Positions 53,060 through 62,972 of a DNA stretch of 64,000 bases are shown here, in pieces; positions within the stretch are counted from its first letter, which is position 1, and each line of letters begins with the position of its first letter. Both the position numbers and the translations under genes were made by a program. The notes beneath the pieces were generated by a model. That model was not told the DNA's origin, did no database searches, and was given only the letters and a program-made list of their open reading frames with translations. Source of the DNA: Nothopassalora personata (lineage: Eukaryota > Ascomycota > Dothideomycetes > Mycosphaerellales > Mycosphaerellaceae); assembly GCA_033816765.1 (NCBI GenBank), contig CM066298.1:2356001-2420000 (forward strand), given 5' to 3'.

Positions 53060-56000
53060 TCCGAACGCGACGATAGTAGCGCTACGCCTACGGCTCCCCT
53101 AAGCCCTAGAGCCTAGTAACAAGCGAGGCGTGTAGCCTTAGTCGTAAGGAGGGATGCCCTTCGGGTAGAGGTTAAGGAGAAGGAGATGTAGAGGGAGATT
53201 AAATAGTTAGAGATCTTACGGGACGTAAGCGTGCCGCCGGCGGACCCTTAGGGCGAATCCGGCGGAGAACTATCCCCTACTCCCCCTCCCCCCCCTCTAT
53301 CTATAGTAACTAACGATAATATCGTATCTCGAGGCGCGGTCGTATCGCATGCGACACGTTTGCGTCTTAAAGAACCTACGCCTTTTAGAGGGGACTCGAT
53401 TAAGAAAGTACGGGTATTCCTAAGGGAGCTCTCTCTTATCTTTGCCCTCTTAGGCGGCACGTATACGACGAACGAGTTAAAGGTCCTATATAGGGTTATG
53501 TACCTAAGCGAAGAGGCAAGTAAGCGATAGCACGCTAACTATAGCGTCCTTAACCTTAAAGGGTATATATACTAGGACTTTAAGGAGTTCTATCGAGACG
53601 TATACGGTAATCCTATAAACCGCGTACTTAACGTAATGTTAGAGTATAAGGCGGTGAAATAGAAGGATAACTAGATAGTGCGTTAGTTTACGACTAAGCT
53701 AGATATTATAGAGGATTAGTTAGGGGACTATACGGAGGCGTAACGCGTACGATATATGCTCGCTAAGCTTACGCCTAGCCTACGGTCCGTAATCGTTAAG
53801 TTTTATAACATCCTAATAACTAGAGAGGAACTAGTAATCCTAGCTTCGCGCATTAAAAGCACGGAGCGTAGTAGCGGAGGGCACGACCGCGGGCAGTATA
53901 GTCACCGTAGGCGAGAGACTAAGGGCGACTAAGGGCGAAGCGATCGTAGCTCGAAGTAGTAGAAGTATAGTTAGGCGTCGCGCGACCCGGGTACGAGTTA
54001 CTAGCGGGACGCCGGCGGATCGTCTATAACCTTTAATAGGACTAAAGCGGAGTACTATAGATACTATAAGAAGGGTTACATTAAGACGGATTGCCCGAAC
54101 AGGCACCTATAGAAGGACCGTAGCGCGTAAGCGGTTCGTAGGGTAGACGCTACGAAGGCTCTAACTAAGAAGGGTAGCGACTAGGGAAAAGGTAGAGGAC
54201 TAGAAGTAGGTCGCTCCTAAGTCCGAGTTTTCCTAAAGTCGACCCCTTAAGGCGAGTAGATATGTGTCTATCGTAGCGACTAGGGAAAAGGTAGAGGACT
54301 ATAAGTAGGTCGCTCCTAAGTCCGAGTTTTCCTAAAGTCGACCCCTTAAGGCGAGTGGATGCGTGTCTAGCGCGTCACTTATAAGGCGCAGTCGAGACTC
54401 GTAAGGGCTTTCGCGAGGCTACGTTTCTCCTAGATAACTATACGGATCTTAGCCTAGTATCGTATAAGTATATACTCCGATATTAAATGTAACCTATTAA
54501 TAGGGCAAGGCTACCAAAGTTAGAGTCGTATACGCATAACCTAGGGTATTGCTACGGCGCCTTTGCGGTTCGGCTACGACTCGCTAATAACGCGGGAGTA
54601 GAGCGCGTAAGTAACGCTATCTACTACGCGGTGCCTATAGGTAGGCCATTAGTAATTTTAGGTAGACCCTAGCGGCATCGTAATCGGATAGTAAAGGCCG
54701 ATAAGGATAACTAGTAGTACTACGGTGTAGAGACGCCTACGGTTTAGTAGCGTAACGCACGCGAGTTCCTTAAGGATCTCGAGAGCTTAAAGTAGGTTTA
54801 TGCGATAAGTGTTCGGGCTATTACTATAGTAGTACCTAAAGGAGAGAACCCCTCGTAGCCTAAAGAATTTGTAGACTTCCGAGATGTATACGCACCTAAT
54901 AAGTAGGCGAAGCGTAAGATGCCCGACGGGGTTAAGCATACGATTAATCTCGTTAAAGGAAAGAAACCCCCTTTTAAGCCGCTATACCACTAGTCCTTAA
55001 CTAAGTTAGAGGCCTTAAAGGAGTACCTTACGTAAGTAATAGAGAAGGGGTAGATTAGGCGGTCCGTAAGCGAGGCGGGTGCGCCTATCCTGTTCGTACT
55101 AAAGAAGAATAGTACTCTTAGGCTCTATGTTAATTATAGAGGCCTAAATGAGATTATAGTAAAGAACCGATACCCCCTACCCCTAATTAGCGAGACGCTA
55201 GATAGGCTGTTAGGTTCTAGGTTCTTTACTATAATCGATTTAAAGGACGCCTACTATCGTATCCCTATTAAGCGAGGCGATAAGTAGAAGACTACGTTTC
55301 GCACGCGATACGGACACTACGAGTACCTAGTAATGCCGTTCGGGTTAACTAACGTACCAGTAACCTTTTAAGGGTATATTAATAAGGCGCTAACCGGCTT
55401 AGTTAATAACATTTACGTAGTCTACCTAGATGATATCCTTATCTATAGCGAGACGCGTAAGGCACACGTACGAGCCGTACGCGCGGTACCAGAGAGGCTA
55501 CGAAAGTTTGCCCTATTCGTAAACCCTAAGAAGTGTCACTTCTTCTAGGAGAGTATAGAGTTCCTTAGGTTTATCGTAAGCGCCGTAGGCGTGTCGATAG
55601 ATAGGAGCAGGGTAGCCGCTATCGAGGAATAGCCTATACCTACGACCTTTTATAAGGTCTAGTCCTTCCTTAGGTTTTGCAACTTCTACCGGCGTTTTAT
55701 AGAAGGATACTTAAGGGTCTATAAGCCCCTAACGGACCTACTAAAGGGATCTAAGGACGGTAAGAAGTACGGCCCTCTTACGTAGACCTTAAGCAAAGAG
55801 TAGGCGTTTCGATAGCTTAAGGCCGGATTCTTAGGTATACTAATACTTAGGCACTTCGATCCTACGCTACGTACGCGAGTTGAGACGGATACCTTAGGTT
55901 TCGCGATCGTAGGTATTATATCCTAATTGTTTAGTACTAAGTAGCATCTAATTGCCTTCTATTTACGTAAGATAATACTAGCCGAGTGCAACTACGAGAC

Positions 56001-57943
56001 GCACGATTAGGAGCTACTTATAGTAGTTAAGGCTTTTAAGCATTAGAGGCTATACTTAGAGGGCGCTACGTATACGGTGCGAGTACTAGTCGACTACGCT
56101 AACCTATAGGGCTTTATAACAGTAAAGTAGCTAAATAGGCGGTAAGCTCGATAGGCTACGTTCCTATAGTCTTTTAATTTTATAGTAGAGCATCGGCCGG
56201 GTAAGACTAACCTAGCCGACGCGCCTTCGAGACGTAGTAACTACGTAGCTATAACGTAATAAACTTCGAACTTACTACCTACCTTATAAAGTAAGCTGTC
56301 TTTCTAGAAGGAGTCTCTAGAAGGGATAAGCGAGCCGACGGTGAAGCGCGTACTTACTACCTACGAGGCGATATAGGGCAATATAGGCGCGGCGATAGTA
56401 GTGCGGAGAGGTAACCTTCCCTATTAAGACAAGCCGTCTTTACTAGTAGTAGTATGCGCTATAGTAATATAGGGTTAAGCTTATAGCTCGACGGGTAAGT
56501 TAATCCTACTCTTAATAAAGATCGCGTAGTAGTAAGACGACTAGTATGTCGTATGCTTAGCGTAGGCGCTAAGCGCGAGGGACGCTAAGGGATAGCATAT
56601 AAAGGATAACCTTATATACTACGGAGACGCGATCGTAGTACCTAGGGATTACGCAATTAGGTCGCATCTAATTCGTATATACTACGACGACGTCCTCGCG
56701 GGTCACTTTAGAAGGACTAAGACTAAAGAGCTATTACGACGTAATTATTAGTAGGACTCACTTAGTACGGACGTAAAACAATACGTCTAAGCCTATAGAA
56801 CCTACTAGGGTTCGAAGGCGAGGCGCCATCGACCCTACGGCGAGCTATAACCGCTTCCTAGACCGGAGCGACCGTAGTAGGAAATTACCATGGATTTTAT
56901 TACGGACCTACCTCTAAGTACGCGAGCCGGTTACGTATATAATGCGATCCTAGTAATAGTCGATCGCTACTTAAAAATAAGCTTATACATCCCGACAACG
57001 AAGACTTACATAGCCGTAGAGCTTACGAGGCTCCTACGAGACGAAGTCGTGCGACACTATAGTGTCCCGTTAGGTATAGTAAGCGACCGAGGTCCGGTCT
57101 TTACTAGTTAGTTTTAGAGTAACTTCTACTTCGAAGCGCGTGTAAAGCGTAAGCTATCTACGGCCTTTTACCCTTAGACTAACGGCTAAACTAAGAGGGT
57201 AAACTAAACCCTCGAACAATACCTTCGTTATTACTATAGTAACAATTAAACTAAGTAGGCTAAGTGACTTATAGTTGCTAAATTCGCAGCTAATAATAGC
57301 ATCTACCTAACACTACGGATAAGTCCGTTCGAAATAGCGTACGGTTAGCGACCTAAGATTACCCCTACACTAACTAGATCTCGAGACGAGACCTAGGGGG
57401 GGGAAAGTACTAGCAGCGGTAATAGCTACGAGTCGCATGCGAAAACTACGCGCTACACTCGAGGAGCGATAGAAGGCTATAGTAGAAAGCTAGGCTCGCT
57501 ACTATAACAAGACCTACTAAGCTAAGACCTACCGCGTAGGTAACTTAGTCCTATTATTAACGAAGAACCTTAAGTTAGCAGTGCTAAAGAAGAAGATAGG
57601 TCCGAAGTTTATCGGCCTATACCGTATTACGGACGCTATCGGTTCGTAGGCGTACCGCCTAGCGCTACTAGCCGACTTAAGGCTCTATAACGTCTTCTAT
57701 GTCTCTCTCCTCGAGCCGTATATCGGTAGCGATAAGGATGGACCCGTACCCCCTCTAGCTAATAAGGACGGAGAGTATAAGGTAGAGGCAGTACTAGATA
57801 GGCGTAAGCGTAAGGGTAAGCTACAGTATCTAGTCTAGTAGAAGGACTAGCTAGAGGAGTATAATAGCTAGGAACCGGCGGAGGGCCTCACGAATACGGA
57901 TCGTATAGTAGCCGACTATAAGGCGTTAAGGAGAAGTAAATAA
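53060..57943 (+). pseudogene. Chromovirus gag-pol, RIP-inactivated
   Basis: One frame can be followed with many TAG/TAA interruptions. The Gag body includes EPTPFRGDSIKKVRVFLREL near 53370-53430. A zinc knuckle at about 54050-54110 reads YYRYYKKGYIKTDCPNR, where the two leading Cys and the His appear as Tyr through G-to-A or C-to-T changes. Reverse transcriptase keeps VYLDDILIYS (YLDD at 55423-55434) and FRTRYGHYEYLVMPFGLTN. RNase H ends EHRPGKTNLADAPSR near 56190-56230. Integrase shows MDFITDLPLS (56890) and IVSDRGPVFTS (to 57111). A chromodomain (DGEYKVEAVLDRRKRKGKLQ) lies near 57768-57830, and the frame ends at TAA 57941-57943. Chromodomain integrases target heterochromatin. The protein cannot be made from this copy. 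Confidence 0.92.
54174..54371 (+). repeat. In-frame 99-bp tandem duplication between Gag and protease
   Basis: The segment 54174-54272 is repeated at 54273-54371 with a few changes (shared start GTAGCGACTAGGGAAAAGG). The period is exactly 33 codons, so the duplication would have kept the frame. Confidence 0.8.
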
Positions 57944-58077
57944 GACTAGCACTAGAGCATAAACAAAACTTTTCTTAACTATAAACAAAATAAAAGCTAA
58001 AGAGTAGCGCGCCTACTAGGGGCTACGTAGAGTAGTAGTAGGCGAGGAGCCCGCGAGTAGCGTGTAAGGCGAGCGCC

Positions 58078-59012
58078 TCAGTTATCGTTACGTAGTAACT
58101 TAGGTAAGAATACCTAGTCGGCGGCGGTAGTATCGATGTTCTACGCCTATAGGAACTAGGACTACGGTTAGTAGGGTACACTTAGGCGAGGAACATACAA
58201 CTTACGGCGCGGCCGAGTTCGAATAGCCTATTAAGGGCGCGGTTCTACTCCTACTAGAGCGCGAGGGCTTCGGCGGCGGGGGCGGCGGTAGTAGTAGCGG
58301 CGGCGGAGGTACGTATACGGGTCTCCCTGGCACGCTTATGCTTATAGGCATTAAACTGCCTAATAGCCTATAGGAAGGGTTAGCCGAAGCATAGGGGACG
58401 TACTAGAGCCCTCCCCCGCGAGTAGTAGTCGACTCGTACGAGCGAAGTAGCAACTTACCTCCTTAATGTCGTTGCCTAGCTAGGTATATAGGCGGATCTG
58501 CTCTACTAGCTCCTACTGCTAGAGGTCTATAGGCGCCTAGCCTATTATAGCCGTAAGGAAGTCGCGCTAGGACCGCGCGGCGCGTAGGCGGCTTACTAGC
58601 GAGGCGATAGCGTAGCTAGTATTAGGCACGTAGCTGTGTTTACTACGCCTATAGCGGCTACACTTCTTTAGGAGCTCGCCGGTAGTAACACTATTACAGT
58701 CATCGGCCTCGTCTAGTAAGTAGTTAGTATACGAATCGTAGGCGACACGCGTAGAGACTTACCCCTAACGAAGTACGGGAGGCACCGTATGTACATATTA
58801 ATTCTCTACGAGAGCTTAGTAGCTAGCGAGGGCGTTAGTAGCTACGAGGGTAATGCTAGTCGCTTACGACTACTAGGCGTTCTAGGGGCGTCGCGTACTA
58901 GAGCCGCCTAGCGGCGCTCGTCTTCTACGGCGCTAGTAGTGCTATCGCTACTAGTACTACTAGAGGAGGCGGAGCGGCTAGAGAATAGCGGCGAGGAGGG
59001 CACGGTAGACAT
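58078..59012 (-). pseudogene. Opposite-strand spliced accessory gene of the chromovirus, copy 2
   Basis: On the minus strand an ATG at 59010-59012 opens four exons: 58763-59012, 58459-58712, 58206-58367 and 58078-58146. Introns are 50, 91 and 59 bp, all with GTAAGT donors, a CTAAC branch site and TAG acceptors. The joined 735 nt stay in frame for 244 codons and end at TGA. Every internal stop is TAG, at sites where Trp or Gln would fit. The protein starts Ser-rich (MSTVPSSPLFSSRSASSSS), then has a likely helical core (GELLKKCSRYRRSKHSYVPN; SLVSRLRAARS) and a basic-then-Ala-rich part (FNAYKHKRARETR), ending LPKLLRNDN. No family is recognised. It faces gag-pol tail to tail, and its promoter must lie in 59013-59512. 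The same gene is in the copy at 5589-6460. Confidence 0.78.
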
Positions 59013-59315
59013 AATGATAATAATAATGCTAGCGAGGCGCTTACGATAATAGTACGGTACGGGTACGTAGTAGTAGTGTAGCGAAGGTAATAAGCTAGGG
59101 AACGTACTAGAGAATAGGGCTAGGTTAGGCTAGAGTTTTATGCCCCTAACTAGCTACGTCGGTATAGTAACTAAGCCTTACTTACCTATACCTACATAAC
59201 GACACGTACGTAACCCGTATATAGGCCGTATAGTAACTATAGTTCTAGAAGTTCGTAGGAGCCTCTACGTAGTAACTAGCGAGCTAAGGACAGCTCGTAC
59301 GGGAGAGGAGGCAAT

Positions 59316-59512
59316 TGTAAGGGGTAGCCTAGTAGCTAACCCTTACATATAGCCTTACATATAATATGCAGTCGCGACCGGCTACTAAGCCGCACGTAAC
59401 ACGTATAAGTATACCTTACGACGCGCGATACGTCTAGAACAAAAGGTAAGAATTAGTTTATCTACGACTAGTAGGTCGTAGGCGTACTATATATTGCGAC
59501 ATCCCCTTAACA
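59316..59512 (+). repeat. 3' LTR of the nested chromovirus
   Basis: 197 bp, same ends as the 5' LTR; followed by TAAAC (59513-59517). It also lies upstream of the opposite-strand gene and could serve as its promoter. Confidence 0.95.
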
Positions 59513-59599
59513 TAAACCTTTCCCTATAAACACTAAATTCTACTATCGAGAGGGGGCTCTAAACCCCGTTAGCTACGGAGACGAAGACGAAGAGGTTTA

Positions 59600-61560
59600 A
59601 GGGCTACTAGCTATAAGATTAACATACTCTAGAGACTCGGCGATTAGAGTTATAGTATGTCGATGCGGTAAGCTACGACTCGCTAGATGCTTCTCGCTCT
59701 AGCTTACTATACTCGCTAAACGAGAAGTAGCCTAACTCGCTATAGTAGCCTAGCGAGTAATGCCCTAATCCGCTAGACGTACTATAGTACTCGCTACTAT
59801 ACTCGCTCGCTAGTCCTTAAGCTTACGCTCGCGTCGGCGGTCTACGTCCTTTATAAGTTCGCTAAGACTAGCTAAGGACTCGTTACTACTCGAGTCCTCT
59901 ACTACTCCTCGTCTATATAGATTATTTAAGGCTCCGCGACCTTAGTTAACCTAATACGTAACGTTAACTAGTACTTCTCGCCTATCCTTCGCGTTCTAGA
60001 TACCCTTAGTGTACGGTATTAACATGTCCTCGAGATCTCGCTCTCGTAGGCTTAATTTACTTAGAAGAATAGGTGTATTATCTTTAGTAGCCTTTACGAA
60101 GAGGAAGGGCGGTATAGCATAAGGACGTGTAAGCTATAGGCCTAGCTTATCCGCGCCTTCTTAAAAGACGAGGTTATAAAGCTAGGTTATCGTATCTACT
60201 ACTTTAGCTAAAGACAACTCGTAGCGAGTCTATCGTCCGGTAATTTACTACGCGCTAAGGAGCTTATGCGGCTAATACTCCTATGTCTTAAGGTCCCCCT
60301 TACGTTTAATAGTAAACGGCACCTTATATAGCTTAACGGATATTATTAGGCTAGGTCCCCTAGGCGGTTAAGATAGCTTTTCGGCTTTACCCTAGACTAA
60401 CGAGATAGGAACACTTATACTACGAGCCTTAATAACACTAGTCCGTAAGCCCTAAGTAGCGCTCGATAACGGGTTAATTCTAGCATTACTAAGCTAGCGA
60501 ACATAAGTCTACTTATTACGAGCGAGTACCTTATTAGCCCGACTATAGCTACTCGCTACGAGTAATGTATAAAGACCGTATCTAGTAGTGCCGTTCGGTT
60601 TCGAAGGGGTCTCGGTACTAGGAATCGGCGATAAGGGTAAAGGCGGACTCGTTACGGACTCGCTAGGCTCGATAAAGGCTAAGTTAGGTATACTACATTT
60701 ACTACACCTTAGTAGATAGCCGTAGACCTCGCTATAAACTAGAGAAGTCTTTACTAACTTATGTATGTAAAGATCGTCCTAAGTTAGAGCTAATATAATG
60801 TTAGAAGTAGTAGGAAAAGACTAGTAGGAAAAAGGACGTAGGACGTAGACTCGTTACTATATAACCTATAATAGCTTACCGGCTTAAGCGAACAAGTCTA
60901 TTATTCGTTCCGTTAGCTCTAATCCGTTAAGGCGAGTTGGCGGTATGTACTTAGCGAGTCCCCCTCTACCTCGGAGATATTACGTAGTCTCGTTTCGTAG
61001 ATACTAATAGGCGTAGACATATAATTTCTTAGGGCCTAGGCTAGGGCCGGCCTCGCTACCGTCTAGTGTTAATAGATAGCTAGTAGTAGTAAGCTTCTTA
61101 TTAACCTACTCTAGCGTTAGAGGCGGTAAGTATATAGTAAGGTCTATAAGGTATTAGCTATAGGATTTATAGACTCGGTTAAGTAGAAGTAGTAGCGAGT
61201 CCGCACTTAAGCTATAGCGAGTCCGCACTTAAGCTATAGCGAGTCCTCCCTTAGCTAAGCTAGGACTCGCAGCTATAGTAGCGCTAGACTCGCTACTATA
61301 GACACCCCGGATTAACGTACTATACTAATCGACTCGCTCCTTCTACTAGCGAAGCTCCTCGTCCTTAGGGTTAAGTAGATGCCTACATAGTCGTACTCCT
61401 TTTAACTCTAGGTAGTTATATAGGATATCCGGTATGCCGTTTATATGCGATTCTAGGTTATAACGACGGATACGATAGCGGTTCTACTCGTTAACGAACG
61501 ATGATATAACACTTTAAAGGATTAGAATATAGATAGTAGCGAATGCTATCCTATCTACGG
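59600..61560 (-). pseudogene. Downstream part of the DNA transposon's minus-strand coding, RIP-damaged
   Basis: Near 61380-61510 the minus strand reads NRYRIRRYNLESHINGIPD and ILYNYLELKGVRLCRHLL, resembling the end of fungal integrase-core transposases (W-N-x-H-R-I-R, then G-x-P-x-x-LY). Further on it reads YVYAY, IPPTRLNGLELTERIIDLFA near 60900-60975 and YGYLLRCSKCSIPNLAFIEP near 60665-60725. It continues with KVPFTIKRKGDLKT near 60270-60320 and RRRERKLKD near 59820-59850, and ends in a Ser/Tyr-rich tail near 59610. Stops are mostly TAG and TAA. Whether this is one long transposase C-terminus or a second gene is not clear. Confidence 0.5.
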
Positions 61561-61599
61561 CTAATGCTTCCTTAAACAGTCCTATTATAATATACTAAT

Positions 61600-62651
61600 T
61601 AAAGAGGTCTCTCTAGCGATTAAATGTAGCCTTAGTACCCTCGTCCTACTAGTGTTCGATAGTTTAATTGCCCTTACTTAAGGTGTACTAGAAGGCCTTA
61701 TCGAACGTAAGTAGATTACTAGCGAGTCGCTCTCAGACTCGTAGATAGGTATCGGCTAGTATAGGCGTCTTAACGCCCTAATTAGATCGTACGCGATTTA
61801 GCACCCTACTACCGTAATGTATTACTCTAACGTATTAAGCAAATATAGAGAACTTCGTCTTCGCTATAGGCCCTATATAGTACTAGATAACCCGCCGAGA
61901 GTAGACGTTAATATAAGCGTAGATCTATATCTTAAAGCGCTCGTATTTTAGAAAGGCATCGATTAACTAGACGTCGTTAGGACCTTCTACTTTTAGCCTC
62001 GTATGCCGCGGTATTATAGGGTCTCGTATTATAGGATTACGAGAGATAAAAGGGATAGGGTTAATCGTATAAGCGAGTGTCCTAATACGGTCGCTAATAA
62101 AGTTAGCGAGTCTAGTCTACGAGTCTATAGACACCGAGTCTATAGACACCGAGTCTATCCTACCGTCTAATAATATAATAACTCTTACGTAGCTCTCTTA
62201 CTAGCTTACGATAGCCCTAGTCTTACTAATAGCTACTGCTTATAACTTCCTAAAGGACTCGCTATATCTTAGGCTCTATAGCTAGAGCTTATTCTTTACT
62301 AAGACTACGCTTTAATCTAATACCTCTTCGTAGCTCTTAATACTAGCGAAGGGTAAGGTCGAATCTATCGAGGCGGAGGATAGTATAAGACTCGCTATCG
62401 TCGAGGCTATATTTCTAGAATAGTTCCTCGACTCGCTAGCGTAGCTCGGCCTAGCGAGCCTAATTATAAGCCTAATTATCCTCGCGAGTCCCTCGCTACT
62501 CTACGAGTCGCTAGCGGAGGGTCCGTTCGCTAATTCGAATACCGTAGAGATTAAAGAGGTTGTCTCGAATAGCTGCCTATGTGAATTCAGCGGCAGTCCA
62601 TAGCTCGATATCGATACGAAAGGGCTCTAGATCGATCGCTAGACGTATCAT
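61600..62651 (-). pseudogene. DDE integrase-core transposase, N-terminal and catalytic part, RIP-damaged
   Basis: An ATG at 62649-62651 starts MIRLAIDLEPFRIDIELW and leads to RIRDN-like and GIRISERTLR segments typical of the helix-turn-helix before the catalytic domain. The catalytic frame (offset from the first by an indel or intron) reads RLKVEGPNDV-stop-LIDAF with the first Asp at 61958-61960. IWIYAYINVYSRRVI-type sequence follows. A second site reads RSN-stop-GV, where the expected Asp is Asn (61781-61783). The third is TIEH followed by two stops at the WW position, with Glu at 61655-61657. This matches fungal integrase-core proteins that carry D, D and E at such positions. Asp-to-Asn and Trp-to-stop changes are all G-to-A on the coding strand. 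Confidence 0.75.
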
Positions 62652-62682
62652 TATATAAAGTAATGTAGCGAGTGTACTATTA

Positions 62683-62720
62683 GACAAATAGCGAGTCTAT
62701 AAGACAAATAGCGAGTCTAT
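62683..62720. repeat. Subterminal direct repeats at the right end of the DNA transposon
   Basis: GACAAATAGCGAGTCTATAA-type units occur twice in tandem, about 65-105 bp inside the right end. Left-end counterparts are CTGCTGCGACTCGC at about 51394-51455. They share the core GCGAGTC/GACTCGC and are plausible transposase-binding sites. Confidence 0.55.
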
Positions 62721-62738
62721 AATAATGAGGATTGAGGA

Positions 62739-62787
62739 TTGCGAGTTTTGAATGCGGGTATTTGCCGGTTTTGTAAGCCTAGGCCAC
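62739..62787 (-). repeat. Right terminal inverted repeat of the DNA transposon
   Basis: Reverse complement begins GTGGCCTAGGCTTACAAAAC and matches 51307-51354. Confidence 0.9.
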
Positions 62788-62972
62788 TGTCGTTTGATGT
62801 GGCGTTTGATGACATACTTGATGAGGCGTGCCAGCAAAAGCCGGCGGGAAAGAAGCAGCGGAAGGGTTTCCGCGTCGCGCGCGCTTTTGTTGACATTCAA
62901 GTAAACAGAGGCAACGCCATAGAAGTTCGATTCTACAATTGTGCACAGAGCATACGATCAAGACAGGACAGC

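Larger units (their letters stand above)
52820..59512 (+). mobile_element. Full-length Ty3/gypsy chromovirus (copy 2), nested, RIP-mutated
   Basis: The element is 6693 bp, bounded by 197-bp LTRs (52820-53016 and 59316-59512) that both begin TGTAAGGGG and end CCCCTTAACA. It is flanked by an exact 5-bp target duplication TAAAC (52815-52819 and 59513-59517). Order inside: gag, protease, RT, RNase H, integrase, chromodomain, then a 1.37-kb region that holds an opposite-strand gene. The two LTRs differ at about fourteen sites, nearly all transitions, consistent with RIP acting separately on each. It is inserted into the DNA transposon and so is younger than it. Confidence 0.95.
51307..62787. mobile_element. 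Terminal-inverted-repeat DNA transposon (about 4.8 kb) enlarged by a nested chromovirus
   Basis: The ends are inverted copies: 51307-51336 and 62758-62787 match perfectly over 30 bases (starting GTGGCCTAGGCTTAC), and similarity continues to about 48 bases. Inside lie a plus-strand gene for a Zn2Cys6-like protein near the left end and minus-strand coding for a DDE integrase-type transposase from the right end, followed by a further long minus-strand reading stretch. The gypsy element at 52820-59512 interrupts it. Subterminal repeats occur at both ends (CTGCTGCGACTCGC on the left, GACAAATAGCGAGTCTAT on the right). Nearly all of it is RIP-mutated. I could not find a convincing target-site duplication outside the repeats. 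Confidence 0.85.

Noticed and set aside
56890..57111. Short intact integrase-like frame as a separate gene
   Set aside because: It is just the longest RIP-free piece of the chromovirus integrase.
51307..62787. TA target duplication inside the CCTAGG at both transposon ends (mariner-type reading)
   Set aside because: It would require the original target to be a perfect 14-base palindrome. Inverted repeats that include GTGGCCTAGG are simpler. The true duplication stays unknown.
62739..62972. Open frame from the transposon end running into sos7, as if the transposon gave Sos7 a new N-terminus
   Set aside because: The frame opens with TTG; the first ATG is 62973 and the conserved Sos7 sequence begins there. 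The upstream part is leader.
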